DNA from: Apiosordaria backusii
Lineage: Eukaryota; Ascomycota; Sordariomycetes; Sordariales; Lasiosphaeriaceae
Direction: 5' to 3'
Length of the DNA: 64,000 bases
NCBI GenBank assembly: GCA_030549205.1
Contig: JAUKTV010000026.1
Span: forward strand, 124,001 to 188,000
Positions 45,784 through 58,705 of this stretch are shown piece after piece; position 1 is the stretch's first letter; each line of letters starts with the position of its first letter. A program made the translations under genes and the position numbers. The notes beneath the pieces were generated by a model. It ran no database searches. It was not told the origin of the DNA and was given only the letters and a program-made list of their open reading frames with translations.

Positions 45784-47021
45784 CAATCAACGCCGAGGGT
45801 GGAGAACCCTCAGTTCAAGGCCGCTTTCTTCGCGCCAAAAGCTTCCTTTTCTACTGTTTCCTATTCTCTGGTAAATTCCTGGATCCTCGATTCAGGGTCA
45901 AGTCACAACGTTTGCAACAACCGCTCAAGATTTAAGACCTACCACCCCGCTCCTGAAGATGACTTCCTTCTTGCAGGAACTACCAAGGTGCCCATACAAG
46001 GCTACGGGGAAGTCGACATTTCCGTCAAAACGACCCAAGGACTTTACCGTATTCTTTGGCTGTACGAAGTCATTCACTGTGAAGAATTTGCCTGCAATCT
46101 TGTCTCTCTGCGAGCTCTCCGAGAGAGAGGTTTTTATTGGGACAACCGAAGAGATCCAACGGTATTACGTCGCTCTGATGGGTCATTGCTTTGTGGACTT
46201 AAGGAGAGAGCGGGGCAGTACGTACTTGAATATAAGCCACCACCAACAGCACCGATTCATCCTGATCGAGTCTCTTTTGCCGAGAAAAGAAGATTATACG
46301 CTTTTGGGTCACAGAAAAGTCCAAGCCGAGCCACCGCTGAGGTATGGCATCGACGTCTCGGACATCCAGGTCCTAAGGTTCTCGCCCACCTCAGAGAAAA
46401 GGCCGAAGGAGTGAGGGTATCAGGAATCATCAAGAAGGTCGCCACAAGCGACTGCTCTTCCTGCGCCAAAGCCAAGATCACAGGCAAGAGAATCGCTTTC
46501 CGAGAAGCCTCGAGGAATTCAAGCCCGGCGAGAGAATTGCTGTGGACCTCCATGACTTCAAGCCTGATGGAGAACTCTACAAATGCCTCATCCTCTTCAA
46601 CGACCGAGTGAGCGGCTCCCTCTGGGGCTACTACACTGCTGATCACAAAGCTCCTTCGATCAGCAGAAGCCTCGAGGACGTAGTTAAGCTCATTGAAACC
46701 CGCTTCTCTGTGAAGGTCAAGATCTTGGAGTGTGACGGAGAAATTCTCAAGGCCGCTTCCACCAATGCTTTTATTCAGAACAAAGGAATTACCACGGCAC
46801 CGGCGCCACCCAACACTCAGGCGCTCAACGGAGCCGCGGAGAGATTATGGCGTTTTTGGAGCGAGCGGAGCAGAGCAATGGCTATTGACGCCAATCTACC
46901 CGATTCTCTCTGGGTGGAAGTCGGAAAAGCAACCACCTACCTGCTTAACCGAACTCCGAAAGAAAAGCTCGGGCTCACTGCGCTCACCTTTTGCTCACCT
47001 TCTGAGACCAATACGGACTGA
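45784..47021 (+). pseudogene. pol: Copia Pol fragment: protease and integrase, frameshifted and truncated
   Basis: The frame continues directly from gag past one TGA. The aspartic protease motif is WILDSGSSHNV (about 45880). A GAG-pre-integrase zinc-finger region follows: WHRRLGHPG (about 46346) and CSSCAKAKITGK. The frame then shifts by one base near 46480-46500 and the integrase core continues as EEFKPGERIAVDLHDF (first catalytic Asp), ILECDGE (second) and TQALNGAAERLW (Glu). The fragment ends at TGA 47019-47021 shortly after YLLNRTPKEKLG. Reverse transcriptase and RNase H are missing. It is not functional alone. Confidence 0.85.
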
Positions 47022-47039
47022 GCCAACAAATGTTGTCGG

Positions 47040-48100
47040 GTGTGACTATATAGGGAATTAGAAAAGGATCAGATTAATGCAACATACAATATGACCAGGT
47101 TGCTGTTCGCTGCATTTCTATATTTCCTGTTGGATGTTTTGCGTCGATAACTGATATATTACTAGAATTGCGGCTGGAACTTTCAGCTTATACGTATATT
47201 GACAATCTTAATAAAATATCTACTCTATTCGCTAGTAATTCGATAAATTAAGGTGCGTATTATCTTAACTATCCCTAAATTTAGCCTTAAATTTACATTT
47301 AAAAGATTATAGGTAATCCCTTCCTTTAATTAAATTACTATAGGACCTTAAAATATTATTTAAAATATATAGTAAATTCTTAAGTATTATCCTTATATCT
47401 ATACCCTACCTATTTAACTAAATACTCCATCCACCTTCCTTTTTATCGTAAGTTTAAAATTTCCTCGACTTAAAAATATTTATTTCTTTAAATCTCTTTA
47501 ACTATAAAAGTAATATTTAAAAAAAGGATATACCCTTTTAAAAAAGTCTTTTCTATTAATAACTTACGTTATTAGGTTTTAAATATATAGTTATTTTATC
47601 TATAATTTATATAAAGATTTTATAAAAACTTTATTTAAAAAGTTACTATCCTATTTACCTAAACGTACTTAAAGACTATTTTAAATAACTATTTATTAAA
47701 GCTTATAAAAGTAGCTTTAATTATCTTTTTTTTAAAATAGACTCTTTTAAAGATTATAATTTAAAAATATTGCATTAACTTTAATAGCGATTTAAACTTT
47801 AAATTAATAGTAGTTTTTAAGTCTATAATATTAAGGAATTAATATAATATAAGTATATTTATTACTTAATAAAGGCCGAAGTATTTATTTTATAGTACTT
47901 TCTTTATAATAATTAAATAATATCTTTATTTTTGCCCTATTTAATATCACTTTCTATAATAAAGAAATAGTCCTTTTTATTATCGGTATTGCAATATCGT
48001 TAACGTTAACGATAACTGATATTTTATTAAAGGTTAATTTACTTTTAATTAATAAACGGCTATATAGACAGCTCAATATAAGCCACCTTACGGTTATTAT
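47040..48100. other. AT-rich, RIP-mutated DNA
   Basis: From about 47200 the sequence is dominated by A/T with frequent TpA and no open frame. No repeat pair was identified inside it. It marks the left part of the second AT island. Confidence 0.5.
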
Positions 48101-48960
48101 TATTTTCATTCTTTAATAACCTCGGTATACTTGCCCGACCCTTCTGTGCTTGTAGCTGCACAATAGAACCATCCTCATCCTGCTCTCCTCTGTCTATCTC
48201 CATTTTTAAATAACTAGTTGAGGTTTTTTAAACTATTTCGTGTCCGTAGAGAAGGCATCAAAAGCGAACGACGAGAGTTTGAGGCTATGGAAGGGACTGT
48301 TTGAGGTCTCACTCAATACGGAACAGATAGGGTCACCTTCGATATCAATGAGGAAGCAGTAACCGCCAACCATCAAATTCGACATCCGGCTACTGCTGCT
48401 AATGGGATCTGTCCTGCCGTGCCGCCGCCTCCGGTCGTGGGGTTAGTCCACAATCCGGCAGCTGCCGCCTCTCTCAGCATCGTGATCACCGTGACGATAG
48501 GGATCAGGCGAGTGACCCAGAATAACGTCGTCCTCTCGTTCCGGACGCGAGCAGGGTCCGAGGAGCCGTTTCCGGCTCCAGCAAAGGCAGGGATTCGAGG
48601 CAAAGCCGTTGGCTCGACCAAGGGCAGGGATGCCGGATATGATCCTTGTAATACTGTACCTGCCCTTGCCAGATGGTTAGGCTCTCGAAGCAGCTCTGAG
48701 AGCACGATACTTCCGGTAGACGTCGTTTGCCTCCAAAACTAGCTCCTAGCCAACTGCACACATGAGCCAGTTTTGGCGCCTGGGCTCCTTGCAAGGAATT
48801 CCATGCCAAATCGGGAGCTTGCCTTTGCAAGGCTACCTTGCAATACTGTACAGTAAGAATCCGGAAGCGTAGTTTCATCCACAATCGCCTACAGACTTGT
48901 TGTGTATTACTATTAAAAGCCATTTATGGCTTTAATAAAGGTAGCGATTCCCTATGCGTT
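48101..48960. other. Balanced-composition patch inside the second AT island
   Basis: Frames on both strands are open over 100-140 codons at 48373-48923 but look like mutual shadows, and no family is recognisable. A plus-strand reading includes FWRLGSLQGIPCQ near 48768. It may be a less mutated part of a transposon or a captured gene fragment. An inverted repeat aaagcca/tggcttt lies at 48916-48933. Confidence 0.3.
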
Positions 48961-49467
48961 GTTGCCTAGGTTAAAACATAGAAGCTGTTTCTGGCTTTAG
49001 CAAAGGCAGACTATCGCTGCCTATATAAATAAAATAAAAAAAGCCGTTTTTAGTATTATTAGAGGTTGAGATTTTATATTATGATTTTAGCGTTGCCTTA
49101 GGCTAAATGATTTGTATATAGAAGCTGTTTTTAGCTCTGTAAAGGCAGAAGATCCTTATTATAATACCTGCTAAATTGAATAGCTGCACTTTAGAAATGG
49201 CTTTTAGAGCCAAACAGACCTACTAAAAAGGTAGCATTCTATATATTAGTTGGCGGCTCTATTAAGCAGGTATGATTAGCGTAAAAATGCGATCTTCTAT
49301 ATAGTACTTAATTAAGTTAGAAACAATTTAAATTTTCAGTAATCCCGGATATAAGAATAATATTTAAAGGAAAATGACTTACTTAATTTAGACTAACTTA
49401 AAAACTATTCCTAGTATAAATACTATACTATATAAGCTATTTCTAACTTTAATATAAATATAGGTTC
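48916..49467. repeat. Degenerate dispersed repeat around the motif agaagctgtttntgg
   Basis: Related stretches recur at about 48980 (agaagctgtttctggcttta), 49035 (agccgtttttagtatta), 49118 (agaagctgtttttagctctg) and 49430 (ataagctatttctaacttta). Several are followed by an aaggcag-like tail. They look like decayed copies of one unit about 80-150 bp apart. Confidence 0.35.
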
Positions 49468-50151
49468 TATTGTGACCTTCCGGTAGGAAGTTTAAGTAGG
49501 AGGTTCTTAAGGAGACTTTTAAAGAAAGTTTTTAAGGGAAGTTTTTAGGAAGGTTTTAAAGGAGGTTTTAAAAGAGGTTCTAGAGAAGGTTTTAGAGGAG
49601 GCTTTTTAAGGAAGTTTTAAAGGAGGTTCCGGTAGAGGCTTTTTAAGGAGATTCTGGGGGAGATTCCAGTAAAGGCTTTTTAAGGAAGTTTTTAAAAGAA
49701 GGTTTTAAAGGAGGTTTTAAAAAAGGCTTTAAGAAAGGTTTTATAGAAAGGTTTATAAAAAAGTCTAAAGGGAATTTTTAAAAAGCCTTTTTAAAGAGGT
49801 TTTTTATATAAGCTTTTATAGTTAATATAGAAGGTATATAAATAGAAGGTTTAATAAAAGTTTCCTTTATAAAAGAGGATATAAAGGTATTTTTTAAAGT
49901 TAGATTTAATATAGGAAATTAAAGCTAGAAAGGTTATTAAGTATATTTATATATAAGAAAGAAGAAAAGAATAAGAAAAAGAATAAAAATATAATAATTA
50001 TATTATATATAGGATATAATTTATAGTAAAAGGTAAAAATTAAATAAAAAGCTTTCTTTAAAAGCTTTTAAATTATAGATCCTTTTAAAGAATTGTATAA
50101 AGTAGACTATAATGTTAAATAAGTCTTATAAAGGTATAGAATCTTATAATA
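49468..50151. repeat. Left LTR of the 5.9-kb element
   Basis: A 684-bp LTR that starts TATTGTGACCTTCCGG and ends ATCTTATAATA. It aligns end to end with 54729-55411, differing almost only by transitions. Confidence 0.85.
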
Positions 50152-53100
50152 ATACCTAGTATAAAAGAAAGCTTCTTAGCCCTTTAAGGAATTATTACTC
50201 CTTTTATTATTTTCTTCTTTAAAATCCTATATTATTTCTTTTTAAATAAATATAGTATAAAACTCTATTTTAAAACCTAACTAATATTCTATACCCTCTA
50301 TAATTATCTTAATTTATTATCTCTTCTTTTTATTATTTTAAAAGATATCTAAATATATAATACTAATTATCTTTATTATTCTATCTTTAACTGCGATTTC
50401 CTTTATAATTGCATTTATATTAATTATAAATAGAAATATTTATAGTAATAATATAAGGATTTTTAAAGCTAGCTAATTAGTATAAATTAATAAAGCTATT
50501 AATATTCTTTTTTTAAATATATAGCGATCTTACTTTTTATATTCTAATAATAATACCTTCTTTATCGAAAATAAAAATATAAAAGGAGGACCGATCTAAA
50601 GGGTTTAAAAAAGGAGAGTTTTTATAGTATAGTAATAATAAGGTAATAGATAATGTCCTTTTAGTCTATTATAATAGGTAAATTATATTTAAAAGCTAGT
50701 ATAATAAAACTATTAATAAGAAAGCTAGCTTTATAGTAAAGAATATATTTAGTATCGACGTTCTTTATAAAATTCTAGTTTATTTATTACTTAAATTGGA
50801 AATTACTTATTATTTTTAAAGAAAAAGATATATCTCCTTTAAACCCTTCGATCTTAACTATTTAATAAAACTCGATATTAGATTTCCTAAAGTTCTTAAA
50901 GAACATACCGATCTTTAAAAAGGCTATTTATATATTATAGAATTAATAAAAAGCCTTCTTTTTATTATTAGAAAGCTCTTTTTTTTTTAAATAACTATAA
51001 AGTATAGTATATACCTTTATAATAACTTCCTTATTATAGATAATGTCTATAAAGCTATCGTTATAATAGAAGAGAAACTTCTGGTAGTAAAGTCTCTTTT
51101 AAATAGTAAGGATAATAAAGAAGTTAATCTTTATATAGTAATCAGCTAACTATAAGTAAATATTTTAAAAGTCGTTCTTTATAATATCTTTAATAGTAAT
51201 AGTTTAATAAAGGAATTTAACTTTTAGTTAAAAGTAAAAAAGACTATATTAAACTTCTTCTTTAATAACTGGCTTTTTTTTTAAATTTTAAGTTAACTGT
51301 CTTTTAATTTCTTTAAACTACTTTTATTAAAAAATAGTATATAAGTTAGGACTTTTAATAAGGTTATAAATAATAGAGATATTGCCGATAAAGAACTTAG
51401 TATAAAAGTTCTTTACTTAAATACCTTAATTTTAACCTTTCTTTATTAAGGAGTTTTTAAAAAGGTACTATTTATTTTTTTTAATAAAAGGATTTAATTA
51501 GGACTTAATAATAAAAAGGACCTTATTAAAGAAGAAGTTATATACTTACTTAATAAACTTTCTATAGTTATATATATTAAGGCAATATAGTTTCTTATTA
51601 ATAAGGATATTATAAATATTCTTACTTATAAAGTTAATAAAGAAGACTGGATTATAAAATAAAAGGACTTTAATAAAAGCTTTTTTAATAGTATAATAGT
51701 AAGTAAAGAAGTAAAGAAGGTATTAATAAGTAATAAAGCTGAAATTTGCCTTTACCTTATTTTTAGTTATTTCTTTAATTATAAGGTAAGTAAGTAAATC
51801 CTATTAAATAATTTCGAAGGCTTTTCTTTTATAATATTTAAAAAGAAGGTTATTTTAAGTACGGTAATTTAAATAATAAAAGGCACTAATACTTTTTTTA
51901 AAAGTACTTATAATATAAAGTAAGCTAAAAAAAGAATTATTAAATTTAAAAGTAAAGTTGTAAAAAATAAGTCTACTTATTTTACTTATTAAAAAGTCTA
52001 AATAAAGGTTTAAAGATTATTATAAATATAAGAATTTAAAAGATAAGTCTAAAGAAGGTTAAAGTATAGTAGCTAATTATAAGGTTAATTAGTAAAAAAG
52101 GGAAGTAAATAAGGATATAATAAAGAAAAGAGTAAGGTAATAGAGGTAAGGTAGTAAAGGTAACGATTAAGTTTAAAAGTTAGTTTATTAATTATTTAAA
52201 AAAGAAAGGAAGCCTTTATTAAAAGAGTAAGGGTTTTTTATAATTATAAGGAAGGTTCTAAATCCTACTTTTAATTAACTATTATAAACTAAAGTAAAGT
52301 TTTAAAGTAAATTTTTAAAGTAATTACCTACTTTAATCGGCAGTTACCTTCGATTATAGTAAGGTATAGAAATAAAGTAAGGCTAATATAATTAATAAAG
52401 GTATATATTATTTAAAGGTTTAAGTAGGTTTCTTTTAATTAAAGAAGGTACTTAATAATTTCGGTCCCGATTTTCTATAGATCTAGGTTATATAGCTTCT
52501 TCAAGCTTATTCCGGTTAATTAAGTATAAAAAGTTATTATTTTAATAACTATTAATTAAATAGAGGTACTTAATATATCTTATATTAGGCCTATTAAAAG
52601 TATACTTAATATAGGCTAAAAGTATTAAAGTAGTATTTCTATAGAATATAAGGTTCTTATACTAGCTATCTATTTTAATAAGGGTAGATTATTACTGTAA
52701 AAAATTATTATAAACTTTAATAGAAATATTTAGCTTTATTTTAATTAAGGCCGATAAGACTTATCGGTATTTTATAAAAAGCTAAATAGCTTTTAATATT
52801 ATAATAAATAAAAAGATAATCTTTTATAAGTTTTAGGCTTTACTTTTAATTAAAGGTATTAAGTTATAGTTTATATAAAGACGGCAATATCCTTTAACGC
52901 TATTACTTTATTGTTTATAGTAAGGTAATTTACTTTTTTATCCTTTGCAATTCTTTCTATAGTATTTTATACTATAAACCTCTTTAAAAAATTAAGGCAA
53001 TTTTAATCTATTACTATAGTTAAGGTAATAATAAACTATAGTATTTTAGTCTATTTTAATAATAAGCTCTATATTAAATTCTAACGTTTCTATTTTTTAT

Positions 53101-54728
53101 TATTCCGTCCTTCTAATAGTAAGCACTTTAATAGAAAATCGGACGCTTTAAAGGTTAAATAGGCCTTAAAGGTATATACCTTTTTTTACTATTATCCTAT
53201 TAATCTTATAAGGTTTTAAATATTAAAGATAGTTTAAAAACCCTAATTTTTATTATTTTTCTAGACTTTATAAGGATAAATCAATAGGGTAAACTTTAAA
53301 TAGTCATTCTTTTTTAAAAATAGATCGTTATTTAAGTTGTCCTTTAAAAATAAATAAGCTTATTTAATTAGATCCTTCTGACTTATCAGTTAAACTAATA
53401 GTAATATAAAGGAGATAATAACCTTTATTAATAATTTAATTAAGCTACTATTAGTTAATATCTTAAAGAGATTTATTATAAAAGTTAGTATTAAACAGTT
53501 AAATAATAAAGCTTTATAATTATTAAGTAAAAGTATTATAAATAGTATTAAGCTAATGGCTTAATAGTATATATAAAGTAAATCCTTATTATTTATTATT
53601 TATAATAGCCTTTAATAAAAGCTGGTCGGTTAAAATAAGCTTCTAAAGTACAGTAGTATTAAGCGTTTTATAATACTAAAGATAGCTATTTCTAAAAGGT
53701 TATTTAATATTATTATTATTATTAATATAAAGCAGTAGTAAATTAGGCTTTTTTAAAAAAAAGAGAGGACCTTTTATACTTATAAAGGAAGAAAGTTTAA
53801 AGATCTTAATAAGGTTTAAACTGGTTAATAAACCAGTAAGTATTTTATAAAAAGGTATTCTAATATTTTATAAAAAGGTAATAGGGTTTAATTTATAATC
53901 TTTTAAGGCTATTACTATAAATAAAGTAAATAAGTTATTTTCTATACCTTCTATATTTCTATTTCTATTTATTAATACTTTTTTATATTTTGCTTTTACT
54001 AACTTTTCTTTTAAATATTAAAGCTTTTCTTTAAAATCGGCCTAATCTATTCCTATCGACCTCTTAATTGGTAAAAAAAAGAAGACTTAAAAAGTCCCTA
54101 TAGCCTTTATAAATAGAAAAGGCCTATCTTTTTAAAAAAGTATTATAAATTGTTAGTAAAGCCGAAGGAGGTTTTAAATATAAAAGAAGTTAAAAACTAA
54201 TAGATTTCTAAATAGAATGGTAGATTTTAAAGGCTTTTTTAAAAAGGATCTTAGTCGAAATAAATATTATATATTAAAAGAAAGGAATTCTTCTTTATTT
54301 TATAAAGGAAAAGCTAGTAATTGGTTTCCTTAAAAGCCTTTAAGCTTAAGCCCTTTATTTAGCTTTTAAAAGGTATAGAAGTTATTTAAAGGTATCGGAA
54401 AGGCTAATTTATACACTTTAAAAATAGAGTATATATAAAGCTTATACTAAAGAATTAAAGTTCGAAAGTCCTTTATTATATAAAGAATAAGTAAATAAGC
54501 TTATTATTTTCCGTTAGTTTTAACTTTAAAAGAGAAGTAAACTATAAAGTATCTATAAAAAAGGAGAATCTTTAAAAACTAAGGAAAAGCTTTTAAATAG
54601 TCTTTTATAATTATAAAGTAAGAAGTAGCTATAAAGAGTATATTAATATTATATTAATAAGGTATTATAGTAACGTTTAGTTTTAATCGGGTATATTAAT
54701 AACTTAACCGGTTAATTGTAATTACCAA

Positions 54729-55411
54729 TATTATAACCTTCCGGTAAAAAGTTTAAATAGAAGGTTTTTAAAGAGACTTTTAAAGGAAGTTTTTAAAGGA
54801 AGTTTTTAGGAAAGTTTTAAAGAAAGTTTTAAAGGAGATTTTAAAAAAGGTTTTAAAGAAGGCTTTTTAAGAAAGTTCCAAAAGAGGTTTTAATAAAGGC
54901 TCTTTAAAGAAATTCTAAAAAAGGTTCCAGTAAAAGCTTTTTAAAGAGGTTTTTAAAAGAAGGTTTTAAAGAAGGTTTTAAAAAAGGCTTTAAAGGAGGT
55001 TTTATAAAAAGGTTTATAGAAAAGTCTAAAGAAAATTCCTAAGAAGCCTTTTTAAAAAGGTTCTTTATATAGGCTTTTATAGTTAATATAGGAAGTATAT
55101 AAATAGAAAGCTTAATAAAAGTTTCCTTTATAAAAAAAGATATAGAGGTATCTTTTAAGGTTAGATTTACTATAGGAAATTAAGGTTAAGAAAGTTATTA
55201 AATATACTTATATATAGGAAAGAAGAAAAGAATAAAAAAGAAATAAAAATACAATGATTATATCGTATATAGGATATAACTTATAGTAAAAGGTAAGAAT
55301 TAAATAAGGAGCTTTCCTTAGAAGCTCCTAAACTATAGATCTTTTTAAGGAATTATACAAAGTAGACCATAACGTTAGATAAGTCCCATAGAGGTATGGA
55401 ATCTTACAACA
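54729..55411. repeat. Right LTR of the 5.9-kb element
   Basis: It starts TATTATAACCTTCCGG and ends with unmutated ATCTTACAACA, directly before GGTTC. The last 150 bp keep more G and C than the left copy. Confidence 0.85.
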
Positions 55412-55608
55412 GGTTCCTTATTATAACTTTTATACTTACTCTAAAGGGAAATAGTTATTAGTATAGCCAGGATTATTTTCTAGTAACTTCTACTAAAAGC
55501 CCCTCTACAGTACTAACAATAATTACCGTAGAATAGGTATACGTTCCAGAAACAGCTCTACTATAGTTTACCTCTAGTATAGCCTAGCTTTAAGTAGATT
55601 TAACTATT

Positions 55609-55795
55609 ACTTACCGCGTTTAAGGCTTTACTTACTGTATTTAGGGCTTTACTTACCGTGCTTAGGGCCTTATTTACTGTGCTTAGGATTTGTTTATTGC
55701 GCTTAATGCTTTATTTACCTTACTTAATGCCTTACTTACCTTGCTTAGGGCTTTACTTACTGTACTTAGGGCCTTGCTTACCCCGCTTAGGAGAT
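55609..55795. repeat. 21-bp minisatellite, about nine units
   Basis: The unit ttactgtgcttagggctttac recurs head to tail with transitions between copies. Because 21 is a multiple of three, both strands stay open: the minus strand gives a heptapeptide series (SKVSKAL) and the plus strand a Leu-rich series. There is no sign that either is expressed. Confidence 0.8.
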
Positions 55796-55799
55796 CTCT

Positions 55800-56747
55800 A
55801 CTTTTGCTTAGGTTAAAGCGGCGAGTGTTTAGGTTTAAGAATGAAAATGGAAATCGTCTATATCTAGATTCCGATATTGCAATGCCTGTTTCAGGGTGGT
55901 AAACGTTGTCAGTCTCCAAGAGCTTGCCGAACAAGACAAGAGGCTTCTTTAACTAGAGACTTGTGGCCAATGTGGAAGAAACAACAGAATCTCCTCGCAT
56001 CTTTCTCAGCTTAGCGTACCTTAGGTAGGTATTTTGAGGTTGGTTTTCAACACCCCAGTCGACAACTCTGATAATGGTAGGAAAGCTGGGAACCTGACGC
56101 TAGTTGCTCGTGCGTATTTGCCACGATCTTGAGGAATCACGCAAAGGATGCACAGCATGAAATAGGGCAGGTAGATCGCTCCTCTGCGGAGCACGTTGAT
56201 CATCAGATGATCGGATCGCTTGATCCGAGTCCTGGACCAGAAGGTGCAGTTGATTGCGCTGTGGCACAATTTATTCCAGATAGTGCCACGGCATCGGGGC
56301 CAGGCCGTTACAGGCAGTCGTTGGAGGTATAACACGCGGGATTAATACCGGATATGTGCTAAGCACTCTATGCAGAGCCGTTGATTTGTGGCCAACTGCC
56401 GGGCTTGGCGGCGGATAGATAGATTACCTGCCTCTTCTGGCCCATGACGCCAAATTACCCTGCGATATCGTGTAGTTGGGAATAGGGAGTGACTATCTCT
56501 GCCTTCATGCTGACCATATAGTGAGGTTTCCAGGTATAAGAATGCCAAGAGCAGAACACATGGTCTGCAAAAGAGCCTCTCCTTGGCTACGTACATCGAT
56601 CCGGTGGCCAGAACAGCTTCTGGGCTATCACGTCAAACTGGTGGCAGTGTCACCTACTTCTGTGCTTTGCTATAAAGCATCATTGACCGCCGTTCTACTC
56701 GTATTGGACATCGCTGCACACATCGACATAGACGGCCCACCAACACA
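55800..56747. other. Promoter-side spacer of the LVIVD-repeat gene
   Basis: No gene recognised. Composition returns to balanced values from 55800 onward. Short frames on both strands (for example 56476-56754 plus, 56021-56335 minus) show no family features. Confidence 0.4.
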
Positions 56748-58369
56748 ATGTTGACGCCAAAGAAGACGCTCGCCGTCACGGCAGTCTTTGCCGCCATAGC
56801 TGCAGCAAAGGAGCTACCTGTAAATCTCGAGCTCAAAGCTGAGCTTTATGACAGCGGAGTTCGTCATGAACAAATCATGGCTCTGAAGAATGCAAGTTAG
56901 TCCCTGTTCCTACCACTATTTAACCTGCCAAGACCATATCTTGGCCGGCCTTGCCGCTTTACAGTCCTTATCCCCTAACATCATTCCCAGCGCGTCTGGA
57001 GCGAGTTTGAAGCCCAAGGTGTCTACGACTCTCGACAGTACAAGAAGTTCTCCGTCAATAAAGCCGCCGACTACTACGCTTGCACCAACGGCTTTGCGAC
57101 CTACATCCCCAACGACTCGCGCTACAAGTTCAAGTGCAAGGAGCTCGACCTGTACGACTTCAAAACTCATGCTGAGTTGGGTAGCACTCAAGGAAGAGGG
57201 GCAGGATCATGGGGTTGGAATTCCCCTGACGGGAGGGAATTCGTCGCCATTGCCCAGCTCGACGGGACTTCATTTGCCGAGGTGACCAAACAAGGAAAGT
57301 TGGTGTATTTGGGCCGGCTACCGCAATACACCACTGCAGAGCCGTCTTTGTGGCGAGAGATCAAGGGGTACAAGAGCTACATCGTCATTGGCAGCGAGGC
57401 GGAAAAGCACGGTGTTCAGATCTTTGACTTGGCCAAGCTGTTGACAGTTGACCCGGCGAGCCCAGTGGTGTTTTCGAATCAGAAGGACCTTGCGGGCTGG
57501 TGGGGAGATGCTTTGCCTATCGGCCGGTCTCATAACGTCTTGACAAACGAGGAGCTGAACTACGGTGTGGCGGTTGGGTTCCAGCCTAGGAATTCGACTT
57601 ACAAGGCTGGTCTGCTGTTCTTCGACTTGACGGACCCCTCGAAGCCGACGACGCTTGGAGGTTCGGGAGCGGATGGGTATGTGCACGATGCTCAGTGCTT
57701 GGTATACCGTGGTCCGGACGAGAACTATGTCGGCAAGGATATCTGCTATGGATATAACGAGGATGCGTTGACGATGTAAGTGTTCCCTCGAGTCTCGTTT
57801 TATCAAGATGAGCACTAACGGGGCAAAACAGCTACGACGTCACCGACAAGAAGAACATCACCATCATCTCCACCACCTCCTACGAAGGCGCCAGCTACAC
57901 CCATCAAGGTTGGGTTTTGGACACGCAATGGCAGCAATTCATCATTGCCGACGATGAGTACGACGAGGTCGACCGACGCGGTCCTGCGCGTGATGGTTAC
58001 CCAGTTTCGTACATTTGGGACATCAGTTCGCTCGAGAAACCAAAGCAGACTGGACACTACAAGCATCTGAGAAGGGGAATCGACCACAATCAGTTCGTCA
58101 GGGATGGCTTCTCATACCAGAGCAACTACGCCTTGGGCATCAGCGTCCTCGATCTCCGGTCTGTGCCGAGAGATCCCACTGGCAAAGGGATCAAGGAGGT
58201 GGCGTACTTTGATACTCACCCCGAGGACGACAATCTCCCCGGAGGTGGAAACGTCACATTTACGGGAACTTGGAGCCATTACCCGTTCTTGCCCAGCGGC
58301 TTCATTGTCATCAACACCATGGACCGAGGCGCTTTTGTGGTGAAGAAGTCTAAGGGAGCGGCATGGTAG
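56748..58369 (+). CDS. Secreted LVIVD-repeat / choice-of-anchor B family protein
   Basis: Three exons (56748-56891, 56991-57775, 57832-58369) give 488 residues. A signal peptide (LAVTAVFAAIAAAKELP) predicts secretion. The body is a beta-propeller-type LVIVD-repeat protein of the choice-of-anchor B family: GYKSYIVIGSEAEKHGVQIF, GRSHNVLTNEELNYGVAVGF, DGYVHDAQCLVYRGPDENY, ICYGYNEDALTIYDVTD, GASYTHQGWVLD, IDHNQFVRDGFSYQSNYALG and the closing TFTGTWSHYPFLPSGFIVIN. Its biochemical role is not established. Intron 1 (56892-56990) uses a GC donor (GCAAGT) with branch CCCTAAC and acceptor TTCCCAG; the GT two bases further in would put the conserved VWSEFEAQGVYDSRQY out of frame. Intron 2 (57776-57831) has GTAAGT and CACTAAC. 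Full length and intact. It converges on the transporter gene that follows. Confidence 0.88.
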
Positions 58370-58705
58370 GAAAGTCACACGGTGCTCTGTTCGGTCATGT
58401 GGCAAGCATTTTGTAAGTAGAGACATGATGAAGGAAGTAGTGGTGCAGTTGGATTTGCGAGGGCGTGAATGGGTAAATTGTCATCTAGCTAGAAATAGTA
58501 TATGTCCTTCGCCAGTGAAATAATACTTGAGATTGTTGAATGTTAGGTATCCCGCCATAACCCCAAGAAATTCCACACCGATGATCTCCAAACAAAAGAG
58601 TGTATATTGTATCACTTTACTAGATCTATTTCCGAACTTTATGCAAGTCATGTTCTATCGTTTCCTCGTTCATCATCTCAAACCAGTTGAGCCTGGTAAT
58701 TCATC

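Larger units (their letters stand above)
44191..47021 (+). mobile_element. Truncated Copia-type retrotransposon, GC-rich (5' LTR to integrase)
   Basis: A 5' LTR (44191-44432, TGTTGGAATT...TTTCTACA) is followed at once by a primer site, then gag, protease and integrase in the order expected for Copia. The sequence stops in the integrase with no reverse transcriptase, RNase H or 3' LTR. Base composition is balanced and codons are largely intact, so RIP has not acted on it, unlike the Copia family at 17-35 kb. Confidence 0.85.
49468..55411. mobile_element. RIP-mutated LTR retrotransposon, 5.9 kb, superfamily unresolved
   Basis: Two LTRs of 683-684 bp (49468-50151, 54729-55411) are flanked by the duplication GGTTC (49463-49467, 55412-55416). 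The ancestral ends are inferred as TGTTGTGACC...TCTTACAACA, partly changed to TATTGTGACC/TATAATA by transitions. The LTRs contain many short GGAGGTTTTA-type purine-rich repeats. The 4.6-kb interior is strongly AT-rich with no open frame longer than about 60 codons, so neither coding strand nor superfamily can be read. Size and 5-bp duplication suggest a Gypsy- or Copia-type element. Confidence 0.8.
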
